Positions 12,859 to 23,628 of a stretch of 64,000 bases of DNA are shown piece after piece. Every line of letters starts with the position of its first letter. Position 1 is the stretch's first letter. Below the pieces are notes generated by a model. That model was given only the letters and a program-made list of their open reading frames with translations. It had not been told where the DNA came from and did not search any database. Position numbers and translations under genes: made by a program. Source of the stretch: Pseudisothecium myosuroides (Eukaryota; Streptophyta; Bryopsida; Hypnales; Lembophyllaceae); the NCBI GenBank assembly GCA_951799445.1, contig OX637294.1, positions 25,321,452-25,385,451 of the forward strand, written 5' to 3'.

Positions 12859-14389
12859 TGGTAGGAAGCGGATCATATATAGTGGTGTTGAAATGGTATT
12901 GCATCAACTGCTGTTGGTTCTCATGTCAGTTTAGTGTAAGCCTAAATCATTGGAGTAGCGAATTGAACCAACACAATTGATAGATTGAAGAACGAACATG
13001 GATAGCTGTATATGTGCAAGCTTGGGAGGAGATAGTGAGTGAATTATCCCCCATGTGTAAATTTTTCATCACTATTTTTTTCTGAACATGCTAGATTACA
13101 ACCAACATGAGAATAACAACCATATCATATATCATATATTTGTATCTATATGTACTTGTATCAATATTTAGTATAAAATATGGATATTTTATATATTGCA
13201 CCCGTATCTATTTCGTATCTATTTTTTGTATCAAAATTTTTGGGAGTTTGGTTTTGGAGAGTGTATAAGTGAATTAGGTGTTTAGTTTTAATTTATTTGC
13301 GGGGGGCGGTTACTTCATTGATAACATTTGATTTGGTTTTGGGATGGAGGTTGGTGGACAAATCAAGTGTTTTATGTATTGAATTTGATGGGGGGGGGCA
13401 ATAATTAATTGATAAGATCTATATATGTCCCTTTTCTAGGGATAGCATTTGATGTTTGTCTCTTTTGAGAAGATAGTGAGAGAATGTCACCCACTCACTT
13501 ATGTTAAATAATATCATGTGAGTAAATTAATAGATATTTAGAATGAATTTAATTACTTGCTTGGAAGTTAAGTAATCCACATTGTAATCTTATGCACATT
13601 TTGTGACTCGAAGATCAAACCAAATGCATTGAATTAAAAAGACTTAAATACATAATTCATTAGAAAAATCAAAATCAAAATAAATGAAGTGGTAATTTCA
13701 AAATAGTTTTGTACTCTTTCCACTTTTGCTTCCTCTTGCGCATCACCTCTAATAGAATTGAAGTATTTTTGTAAGCCATGCTTGATATATGAAACATATA
13801 AATTGGAGGAATCCATAAGAATTGAAATCAAGATTTTTTGATTTTTCATCCCAAATATTTTCAAATCATAGAAAAATTATTCTCCCTAGACTTCACTAAA
13901 GGACAAGGCATTCCACTTCCTTGCTCATATAAGGGAGATGAAGATTATTATCCTTTCTCTATCAAATTTAGATTTAGATTGGACATTCTCTTTTATCCTT
14001 GTCTTAGCATTTGTTTCCAAATGCATTCTTCTCATTTTCACTATCTTTTTTAGCCTCCCTTGCTTCCTTATCACTCTTATCCCATTTTCAAATCTTCTTC
14101 CTCTTAGGTCATGATGACATGAATCAAACCTCAAGATCACATTAATCTTAAATGCAATACTTAAACAAATTCAGAACTTGAAGCAATAACTCAAAACACC
14201 CCCAAAAAACTCTGCAAATGTTCCTCAAGCTCACAAACTCTCAAAACCTCAAATTCAAACGACTCCTAAACTCAAATTCAAGTTTCAGACAAACAAACAA
14301 AACTTGGAAATGCTCTCAACAGTCCTAAGTATACTTACAAAACCCTAAACCTCACTCTCATGTAAACAATAAATCCAAAAACTCAAAGG
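12859..14389. other. intergenic DNA after copy 1
   Basis: The first 150 bases resemble the 3' flanks of copies 2 and 3 ('gtcagtttagt', 'ggagtagcga'). Then follow AT-rich sequence with poly-G runs (13303, 13391) and no gene. The cyclin-C fragment found behind copies 2 and 3 is absent here. Confidence 0.6.
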
Positions 14390-15098
14390 GGCAGTGACCA
14401 CACACTTCTCTCCACAGTGCATGATCAGGCCGAATGAGCCAGGCAAGAGTCTCCGGCCACACAGACAGAAGTCTCAAGTTCAAACACAGTCGCACTAACT
14501 TACCTCTACGCACACGCAGCTTGGAGTCCACAGGCGCAGCCTGCTGCACAGGGTGGCTCTGAAAAGGCCGGAAGGGCGGGCGGCCAAAAATAACTGCGGG
14601 CGGGGGGTTGACAAAAAAACTGGCGGGCACGCGCTTGAAATTTCCACTTGCCGACTGCCGCGGGTCCCCTTCAATTTTCCCCCAATTTGTTCCCCCAAGT
14701 ATATCTTCGATGTTTCCCTGGTGATGCTTCTTTCTGCTTCTGATCCATTTTCCTTTGCTTGTTTCCTTTGCCAAAACATGCTGATGAGAAAGAGCTTCAC
14801 AAGGTTGCTTACGCTTACCTGATCAAAGTGACAGCATGTACACCGACATTATTGCCAGAGTTCCCGTTTTCTTCATGTAGAAACTCCAGTGCATCTTAGG
14901 CTTTGAACCATAGAGAGTTCAATGAGTGGGGTCGCTTGCAAGTGACACAGATCAAGCAAGTCTGGAATCTAACCGTTTGTGTTCTCTACTGCAATGGGCT
15001 CGTACTGAAATGTAAACCATGGCCGCAGCATATCTAGGATTTCTTCGATCTCTTTAGACTGTTGTGAGACTGAGGTTGGTGATACTACTGTACACGAA
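14390..15098 (+). promoter_or_regulatory. GC-rich 5' flank and leader of VWA-Cache copy 2
   Basis: A GC-rich patch (14520-14690, with gcgggcgg-type runs) precedes sequence that aligns with the leaders of copies 1 and 3. A TATA-like 'agtatatctt' lies at 14698-14707. Transcription start is not determinable. Confidence 0.45.
15019..15057 (+). promoter_or_regulatory. conserved upstream ORF (12 codons) of copy 2
   Basis: ATG to TAG encodes MAAAYLGFLRSL, 41 bases before the main ATG. Length and spacing are as in copies 1 and 3, with five codons differing from copy 3 (one of them silent, CTA for CTT). Confidence 0.45.
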
Positions 15099-18000
15099 AT
15101 GGACTTGTCCATTCGAATCCTCATTCTGGTTCTGTTGGGCCCGGTTCTGGGAGGGAGTGCTCAAACATCGCTCAATGCGGATGATCTTCTCAACCAACTA
15201 GAAGCCAGCCTTCTAGAGCTTGTGACGCAAGTGCAAACTAATGATCTCATTTCTTGTGGTATGAATGTTCCACCCAAACATTGTTGTCTTTCGATCTCAC
15301 GGCGAACTGTTTTGTGCTAGTACTGTGGATTTCAGTGGCTGCAAAAGAAGTCATCCTTTCGTTTGTGCTAATTGCAGATTTATTGAGTACTTGTAATGCT
15401 GAGTCCACCTGTAGCCGGCTCTCGTGCCCCCTGACGAATGCCAGTAGTGCCGGCTATGAATGCCAAGGAGTTTTTCAGAACATCAATTGCAAAGACAACT
15501 GTCCGTGGAGAAACTACGACTTCACACGAAGCTTTCTAAGGTCTGTCGGTAAATTGGTTACTACCCTGAATCTTGAATCTGGGTTTATTAAAAAGCTTAG
15601 AGAGGAGATCCTCTGAGGGTATCTACCGAATATTTATACAGTAGATATGCCATTGATTGCACAATTCCCCAGTAGTGTGAGGTAAAATCCTACCTAGTAT
15701 GAGGGGAACACTGCAGAGTGCACTGTACACGGTGCACCCTGCAGTTCAACTTGTTGGTTGCAGTGCCGTGCATCCAACGGGCTGTACCGTGTGCTTTACC
15801 GTGTATTCCCCGGGCTAGATGCAATAAAATTTGTTCGTCTCGTTATGGAAGTTGGTTCGATTTATGCGCACTATATCATCATAGTCATCGAGATACAAGA
15901 AAGTTGCGGTACAAGAGAGTAAAATCATATGACCAACTTCGAATCTTTTGGCAAGCTAAAATAACTTTGTGCAGTGGATGTGCGGTGAATGGAAAACACT
16001 TGTTTTTAATTTGATTTAGTTACTCACCACTAAGTTCATCATAAACCACATGGTGTATATTAATTTTTGAACCCTTTCTCTCGACTCCATTATTTGTCTT
16101 GAAATCAGTTGAACAATTAAATATTAGCTAAGCCGTTTAAGACACTTTGGTTTGGTGCAATCAATGGCATGTTTAATATAATTATTGTGATTTGCAATCT
16201 TGATGACAGAGTGCCAGGAGTCTACGCTGCCACCGACAATATAACTCCAAGACAACTTCAAGGAATTTGTGCTCAGAGGAACTTGGACGGTTTCTTCCAA
16301 AAACATTCGAACAACACCAACTTCTTTCATTTATATTTCGGCTCAGTTGATGGCACTTTTAGGATCTTTCCAGGAATGGTAATAATTGTAGCAGTGTGGG
16401 AAAAACATTCAAAAGGGCTGCTGATGGTACTTTGCAATAGATTGAAACAAAGTTTTAAGCAATGGTGTCGTAAATAATTGATTCTTCTATTTTTCAGTGT
16501 ATAAGAACATCTGTATCCCGCATTAATGGACAAATTGCACAATGTTATATGCAGGATGCTTTAGACTGTGGCAGCTTCGATCCTCGTCTAAGATTATGGT
16601 AAGCCAAAATTTTGAATTAACACTGAGTCAGGCTTGCATGATCCTCAACATCTTCGAAATTTTTCGCAAACTAGAGATTCCATCAGACAGTTTCTGGCCC
16701 TTAGAATCGTGAAATTGATTGTGTTTTTCACAGGTACCTTACATCAACGACAAACGTGAAGAAGGCTGTAATGGTACTGATTGACAGTGGGTCTTCAATG
16801 GCCGAGATTATCCCATCCACAAGGAGTGATAGCAATTTGGCAACAGCCTTCAGAGTCACCAAGTCTTTCTTGAATACTACCACCGAGGACGACTATGTGA
16901 ACATCTTCACGTTTGATGACGCAAAAGTGGAGCCCTTCTCTGCTCAATCTGTAAGTCATAATATCCTTGTAATCCTCCAGGCCAAGTTTTTTTCTACTGT
17001 AGAGAATGCAAGTCTTGTGGCAGTTGAAGAGAGCAAGAAAACATTAATTTAATGGACCAGGTTTGTCTATATATTGCCACTGTACTCTGGACTGCAGACT
17101 CATGAATCTTATGGTCTCATATACAATTACAATGCAGAATGTCGTGGGTTTGGTCAATGGAAACCATTGAAAGGAATTTACTTTATCTGAGTTGGAACTC
17201 AAGTGGGGCTTCTTATTACACTGATGTCCGCAGGTTCTGGTGACTGACACTTCCACCCACCCTGACTTTGGAATTTTCACCGGAACGCTTTCCTCACCAA
17301 ATAAAAGCTCCATGCCACCGGGCAACATCACGGATGCAATAAGCAGAGTCATCACATCTTCTGCAGGCTTCGGTAGCACAGAAATCCCAAGCGAATATCT
17401 GAAGGTCTGCACTTCTCTACCCCTACTCAGTCAAACCAAAGTCCATCCTCATTGATTATCGGCTGTTTTAGCGATGTTCCAATTGACTGATGAGGTTAAA
17501 AGTGGCATTGTTTCACGTGGCATTGTTTCACTGCTATTTCAATGTTTATAAATGATTTTTTGAACTTATATCTAAGTTATGATTTTAAATATTCTAGAAC
17601 TGTACTTAAAATACACTTAAACAAGGTTCTTTGGTATTAATCCACCAATCAATTGAAGCACTACTGAAACAATTGTAGTTGGCAGGAAGGGACTTTTGTG
17701 ATATAGTCACCAGGCATTGCTATGAACCTTTGAAAGTCACAACGAGATTTTTGATATCACAAAACTTGGGTGTTTGAAACTGCATCGCTTCTCATTCAAC
17801 CTTGGCTGAAGTATAAGTCCACTTCTTTGTCAGAAGTTCACTGTGAAGTCTCTTTAGCCCACGTGAAAATTTGGACATGTTTGGTTCTCTTGAGTAGGAA
17901 CGGGTTAGCATTCCTGAAGAACAGAGATGTTAATATGACCAATTCAATTGCTTAAACTGTGAAAAACATAATGCAAATAGGGCTAAAGCTTGAATACTTC

Positions 18001-20280
18001 CATAGTCAATGATGAGCATAGCAAATGTTGGTCAAAAAGTACATGAAAGTGAAGAAAAGAAAGTCTCTACATGAGGCACTCAAAAGTTGTTAAATGTGAT
18101 GCTTATTAGGGCAATTGTGATGCTTAGGGTTTAACATTGGAAACCTTAACAGGTGATAATATTGATCACGGACAGCAAGGCTGTGAATGCCATAACCAAT
18201 GCCAACTTACCTTGGGACTTGATCAAGAACAACAAAATCAACTTGTTCTTGTACACGTTCCCTCCTAGTACTGCAGCCATTGATGCCAGCCCCCTTGCAA
18301 GTCAATTGTGCATAGCTCAAGGGTATTTCAAGATCTTGGACGACACTGTTTACCAAAATGCATTGCTTGCTTTGGAAGGGTACTATTCCTTCCTTGCGAG
18401 AGTGCATGCAACTTATGTAGATAGTGGCGTCACGTACACCACCGAGTACTCAGACTACTCCGAGGTCGATAACAGGACCTTCACCCTTAGTAAGGCAGGT
18501 ATGGGATCCACATTACGCATCATTTTCAACTCTCACTTGGAACATGTTGAATAAGGCACATGCAATAAATCTTGCCAATTGTTAATATGTTTTGTTAATT
18601 AATCCTCCAATCAATTATAAATTATAAATATGCTAATAGATGATAACAATCAAACTTCAAAACTTCAATGCTTGAGTGCTAGGAGGCATGAGAGCATTGT
18701 CAAACTTAATTCCATGTCTTTCTTTGCAATGAAGAATGTCTTGACCTTTAATGAAAGAGGGCATAGAATGAGGAGGACTACAAATATGCCTATTGATTGT
18801 CTTTTGACCAGAGAATGATACAATGACACAATTGCCTTACTAGACTTGGCATTAACATTATCAGTTGCAAAATTTGCTTCATGACTTGTTAGCTTGACAT
18901 GTGGAACACAACATTTGATAATGCTTCCTATTCATATCTTTAAAGCTCTATATTCATTTACATTGATTTCATGCAATGTTGTGTAAGTTTTTAGTTTTTA
19001 GCAACAGTGGAGAACTCTTGGGGGTTGCGGCCATCGACATTTTCAAGACCAAGCTGCAGGAAGTCTACGGGATCAATGGAAACTCAGTCGAAGAAGTTGT
19101 AAGAAGCAGAGCAAATCACAGCAGCAATTTCAATGCATCAGCTGGAATTAAAACAATAACCTGCCTCAATGAGGTTTGTAGAGACTATATCACAACCCAA
19201 ATCCTTCTTCATGAATAATCAATTGTTTTAGTGTTGCTTCAAGCAATTAACAGGTTAATACTAAATTGTGTTTTGGACCAATTGGGAAGAAGCTTTGCAT
19301 TGAAACCAACAACTTGTGATAAAGTTTGAGTACAACTTTACTTGAAATACAAATTAGTGCTAGAAAGTCAAAGCCTCTTCTAGCATAGGCGCTTGCTTTA
19401 TTTCTAGTGTGTGATAATCACATGGTGTCATTGTCACAATCATGGGTTTTTTGATAAGGGAACTTGAATTGGACAAACAATCTAAGGGAGAGAAATAACT
19501 CCAAATGTATTTTGGATTGGCATAATGGAAGGTACATCCATTGAGGATCTCACATCAATGTCCTAGAATGCAATATGAGTGACACCACAACTATCGATAC
19601 CCTTTATTAGAAGAGAGACTTGTGTACATTCTTGAATGGAAAGGCTAGGGGTCCTATAATACCAGTATAAGAAGAATGATTTGTATTACAAGGGCTCACA
19701 TTTCAGGAATATTATGAATTGTTGAATGCTAAATGCTGAATTGTTAGCCACTGTGACATTCAACCTTCAATTTTCTAGAGTGGAAGGAGCCTTGTTTCAT
19801 AAACCCTTGATATATGGGAAGCAGAGGGTCCCTGCCTTGAAGTATAAGAATGTTATGTCCGGGTTGAAGTCGTTTCTCTTTCTGTTAAAAGAAATTTGTC
19901 GTTCATTATCTCACGTCTCCGTCTTAGTCTTCTCAAGTTTTGAAAAAGTAAGTTTTCACCCATTGACGCTGATTTTGGTGGAACTGCAGACTTCAAATAA
20001 GACGTGCAATCAATCCGTGCAAGCCTCAAATATCGTCTGTTCAAGTAACTTCAACACCGACATCACCACACTCCAAAAGCTGAGCTGCTGCGGTACATGT
20101 ACTGGTGCCGACAAGTCACTGGATTTACGTCTCACATTAGGCTTGAGCTTGGGTCTGGGCATTCCAGCTCTAATTTTAGTGGTGGCTCTCATTGTATGGC
20201 TCATGAGGAGAAAGCCACATCATTTAAATAACCCTCCTCCTTACCCTGGAGGGTCTGGAGAAGACGAAGACTTGAGATAA
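15099..20280 (+). CDS. VWA-Cache (alpha2-delta-like) type I membrane protein, copy 2, intact
   Basis: Nine exons: 15099-15258, 15378-15548, 16218-16378, 16555-16598, 16734-16950, 17234-17404, 18153-18498, 18995-19173, 19990-20280. They join without a stop to 579 aa (intron phases 1,1,0,2,0,0,1,0). Residues 1-22 form a signal peptide; 54-110 are Cys-rich; CGSYDPRxRxWY-like DCGSFDPRLRLWY precedes the VWA domain. MIDAS-like D196-S-G-S-S200 has Gly where DxSxS expects the first Ser. DYVNIFTF and LITD (T314, D315) are further VWA landmarks typical of voltage-gated calcium-channel alpha2-delta proteins. ELLGVAAIDIF (exon 8) is Cache-like. A second Cys cluster ends CCGTC, then TM (about 531-554), a basic stop-transfer, and a tail with PPPY (565-568) and GEDED. 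Many N-glycosylation sequons. Probably a plasma-membrane or secretory-pathway surface protein; ligand unknown. Confidence 0.85.
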
Positions 20281-20868
20281 TGAACCACAGAGCCGACAGA
20301 TGACGGCAGGAGAGGATCATACTGTGGGATTGCATCATTGTCAGTTTAGTTTGAGCCTGCCAAAGTCATGGGAGTAGCGAAATGAACCAGCACAGATGAT
20401 AGAATGAAGAACCAGCATGGATAGTTTGGTTGATTATGATCAATGCTTGAAGATTGATCACCCTCAAAGGCCCTATTTAACCTAGGTTATGAAATATTCA
20501 CTTGTGCTTGAGAATCCACGATTTTAATGTCATCCCCATATTGGGGACGCTTCTACCAAAATTTTCGAGGTTGGGAGGAAGGTTCACTTTTTCTCTACCT
20601 TACAGGATTTTCCTCTACAGGAAGGTGCACTTATTATACCGTATCCCACAGTGCCATACCTTCAACAGCCACTGGCGGGCCGCCATCGCTCCGCCATCCA
20701 GAAATGGAGAAACTACTAAAACGCAGCAGATTGTCCAGAAGCATGCCGGATCAATTCTAACCGGAAAGCACTTTGTTAAAGTAGCCCATCAGTAGCAGAA
20801 ATGCACACACTAGGGTTGAAAGTAAATGAAACCGGGGCGACAAAGGGAAAAATAGGTGGAGAACTCAC

Positions 20869-21568
20869 AAGAAGAAAATTGTATCCTCATCAGTTCAATG
20901 TCTTCAGGGGTGAAACCCCGATCCGAAGCAGCTTGAGCGACGTGGCTCACTTCTTCTTGATCCAGAAGCTTCTTGCTGCAGCCACCAATCCCCGCATCAC
21001 AATGAATAAACAGCTACAAGCAATCTAAGGGAGAGGACACTAAAGCCATTAGGGACCCAATCTGGTCTCCTATTCGATCCTTGTTACCAACAACAACAAC
21101 GCATCTCTTCCAGTACACTCGGTTGGCCCTTGATTGGCATTTGCACGTTGGGTGTCAACGTGACTTAAGAAAATGTCATTGGCTATTCATCTTCATATGG
21201 AAATGGCGATGTCTACTGTCCCTTTGTACTACCCAAAGTGCTCTCTCCAGTGAATTCGAATCAGTGAATTCTAATGATAGGTTTCCCAATGAAAGCACGC
21301 CCCTACATGTTAATTAAAGTGACGGAAAGAGCATCCCCCACCGCGCTCTTGATCCTCCATTCAACAAACTCTAATTACATAAATGGTCACCAACAACCAC
21401 AAACAACCGATCTCCAATTCCAATCACGTGTACAAAACTTACAGATTTCAGCATCCATAGCAAAAAAAAAGAACAATCAAATTCGCAGCAGGATCGGTTC
21501 TTCATAACCTCCCCGACGAGCAGAAAGAATTGTTACCAGTGCGAGGACGCCCAGAAATTGGCAGCCAT
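20869..21568 (-). pseudogene. CYCC: cyclin C, first two exons only (fragment A)
   Basis: Minus-strand exon 1 (21568-21537) encodes MAANFWASSH plus two bases. Exon 2 (20975-20869) continues C-KKLLDQEEVSHVAQAASD and RGFTPEDIELMRIQFSS, matching the start of plant cyclin C (regulatory partner of CDK8 in the Mediator kinase module). The splice sites are good (TG|GTAACA, CTGCAG|C, T|GTGAGT) and the frame is open. The cyclin-box exons that should follow toward lower coordinates are missing: within 600 bases the sequence is the 3' flank of VWA-Cache copy 2. This is therefore a 5' fragment carried with the duplicated block. It may still be transcribed, convergent with the VWA-Cache gene; the complete gene should lie elsewhere. 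Confidence 0.8.
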
Positions 21569-22007
21569 CTCAAAACGCAATTCCGCGCAGCAAAAAGCAA
21601 AAACGAAAAACACGTTGCTCACTCCTTCGTGGCTTCGTCATCCCAAACTTGTAGCTCCTTCATCCACAGTTCACGAGGAAACTGCAGTTGGAAATCCTGC
21701 AATCCATCTCGAATTTTGCAGCGATGCTCATGAGATCCAGGCCTAATCACAGAGTTTGAAAAGGTTGAGCTTGGGGTTCATGTAAAGACGGGCCCATGAC
21801 CACTGATTTCAAGCCTCAACTGCCATCACTGTGGTCCCATTTTGCATCTCGGTATGAATGAAAAAAATTTAATTTATTTTTCAGAGGTGAAGTCATATGT
21901 CTACTGAAAGTTATAAAATTTTGGAGTTTTTTTGGAAAATTTGAAATTACTTAGATTTTCTAAGAAAAAAATGAAGAAAATTCATATTAAATACAAATAT
22001 TCTAAAC
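21569..22007 (-). other. upstream region of cyclin-C fragment A, then AT-rich DNA
   Basis: 21569-21760 is moderately GC-rich and matches 35491-35695, as expected for the cyclin-C leader or promoter. Beyond 21840 the similarity to the second block stops. Confidence 0.45.
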
Positions 22008-22157
22008 CCATGGTTTGTTGATTTTCAAATTTTAAAGTGACACGCTAACTTTGATGTTCTACACTATAATATACATCTATGGTGAAAATTTCATATTTTT
22101 TGAGTATAGATCAAAGTTAGCGTGTCACTTTAAAATTAGAAAATCAACAAACCATGG
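22008..22157. repeat. long perfect-stem inverted repeat (48-bp arms, 54-base loop)
   Basis: Arms 22008-22055 and 22110-22157 are reverse complements with a single mismatch, from 'ccatggtttgttgatttt' inward to 'cgctaactttgat'. It is absent from the paralogous block at about 35.7-36 kb, so it was inserted after duplication or lost there. It could be the core of a foldback element or a hairpin RNA source. Confidence 0.9.
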
Positions 22158-23340
22158 TTATAGTCCGGAAGTTCATATTGCTATAAAATATTGAAATTTA
22201 TGAAATTCTTAAAATTTATAATTGGAGTAGAAACTACATTTGATTAGCTTCATTTCATTAGTTGAATTCAAACTAAAAAAAAACATCATTTTATGGATGA
22301 AATTCACATCTAGAGAAAATAGCAAGAAATGGCCCAAATACACTACAAGGGTGATCCGTGGATTGAGCATTTTTTTCTTTAGAAAATTCAATAAGACCCT
22401 AATGAAAGACTTTGCAATACTATTCACTAAAAATGTACTCAAGTACCCTCCAAATAAATAAATTGGATGAAAAAACATTTTTTTTCCATCCTACAGTGGG
22501 AAGTGAAGTCATCCATTCGACACTTAGTGTCCGCATCAGTGCTACAAGGTTAAGCATTTTAAGAGAGGAAATCCAATCCCATGGGCTCTTCTTCCCATGG
22601 GGGGCCTCATCCTTCTCTCTTGTAGGTTTGAACTTAGGTAGGCTAAAGATAAAGTGCTCCTCAAAAAAAAATTACCCTTTAAAAGACAAAAAGAAATTAT
22701 ATCCAATACACGTACATTGATTCATGTTTTTCAAACTTATTGAATTATTATAAATGTTTGAAATTGAAAATGCAGGATGCTCTAGTATTGTTCCCACCTT
22801 GAAATGTTCACTAAGGGTAGATTGAAAATTCAATATGTGCCCTTATGTTGGATGATTCTTTTAGAGTAAGGGCAATTTTAACACCCACACATTAATTTAA
22901 TTCTTAAACCCTACAAGACTAAAGAGACTACTTTGGATTGTTTGAGAACTCCGATAAGCTCTATTGACTTCAAAATTTTGAATTTTTCTATGAATTTTTA
23001 GGTGTCTATGTGTGAAGCTTTTTTAGGTGTCATCATCTTAATCTACATGTGAAGATTCTTTTTACATCATTTCGATAATTATTGCAAAAGTTATATGGAT
23101 TTTTTCAATTTCAATATCATAGTGGGTAGCTAAAAATATTCTAAAAGTGTATTTATTAGCTTTATTTGGTTGTATAGATTGAGGCTTTCTCAAAAAACTT
23201 TAATCCATTCAGTTTCGAAGTATGTAATCAAAATTATGAGGAGTTTTAATTAATTTGTGGGCAATGAAGGTAATAAGTCTTGAGAAGTTAATTTTTTTAC
23301 TTCACCTTTTTGAAGGGCTAGAAAATCCTATATTTTGAAG
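22158..23340. other. intergenic DNA paralogous to about 35880-36960
   Basis: From about 22560 onward the sequence aligns with 35930-36960 ('gtagattgaaaattcaa', 'tttggattgttt'). No gene was seen. Confidence 0.6.
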
Positions 23341-23628
23341 CATTAGAGGAGAATTGGGCTTCTAAAAGCCCGCAAGTTTCCGGATTGTGGGAACTCTGCA
23401 GGACTGCTGGGATGCTGCCGCATGGCCGGTCTGACGTGGCCAAACGACTGCCACGTCATTTTTTATTATTTTATTTTTTTGAAAAAAATAATTTAGTATT
23501 CTTTTAACATTTTAATAACTTTTTTTTTCTTTTTTTTTAATAATTTTTTTTTCTGATAGCAGGGGCTAGTTCCCAGCATTGGGAATAGCCCTGAAACGGT
23601 CTTCTAGAGGCTCAAATCTCCTCTAATG
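23341..23628. mobile_element. MITE, 288 bp, TIR CATTAGAGGAGA
   Basis: The left end CATTAGAGGAGA(A)TT and right end AAATCTCCTCTAATG are inverted, with similarity running about 32 bases in. The paralogous site at 36961/36962 lacks it exactly: 'tattttgaag|tttaggcac' is uninterrupted there. No target duplication is visible. The interior has a GC-rich half with a TGACGTGG/CCACGTCA inverted pair and an A/T-rich half. Confidence 0.85.
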
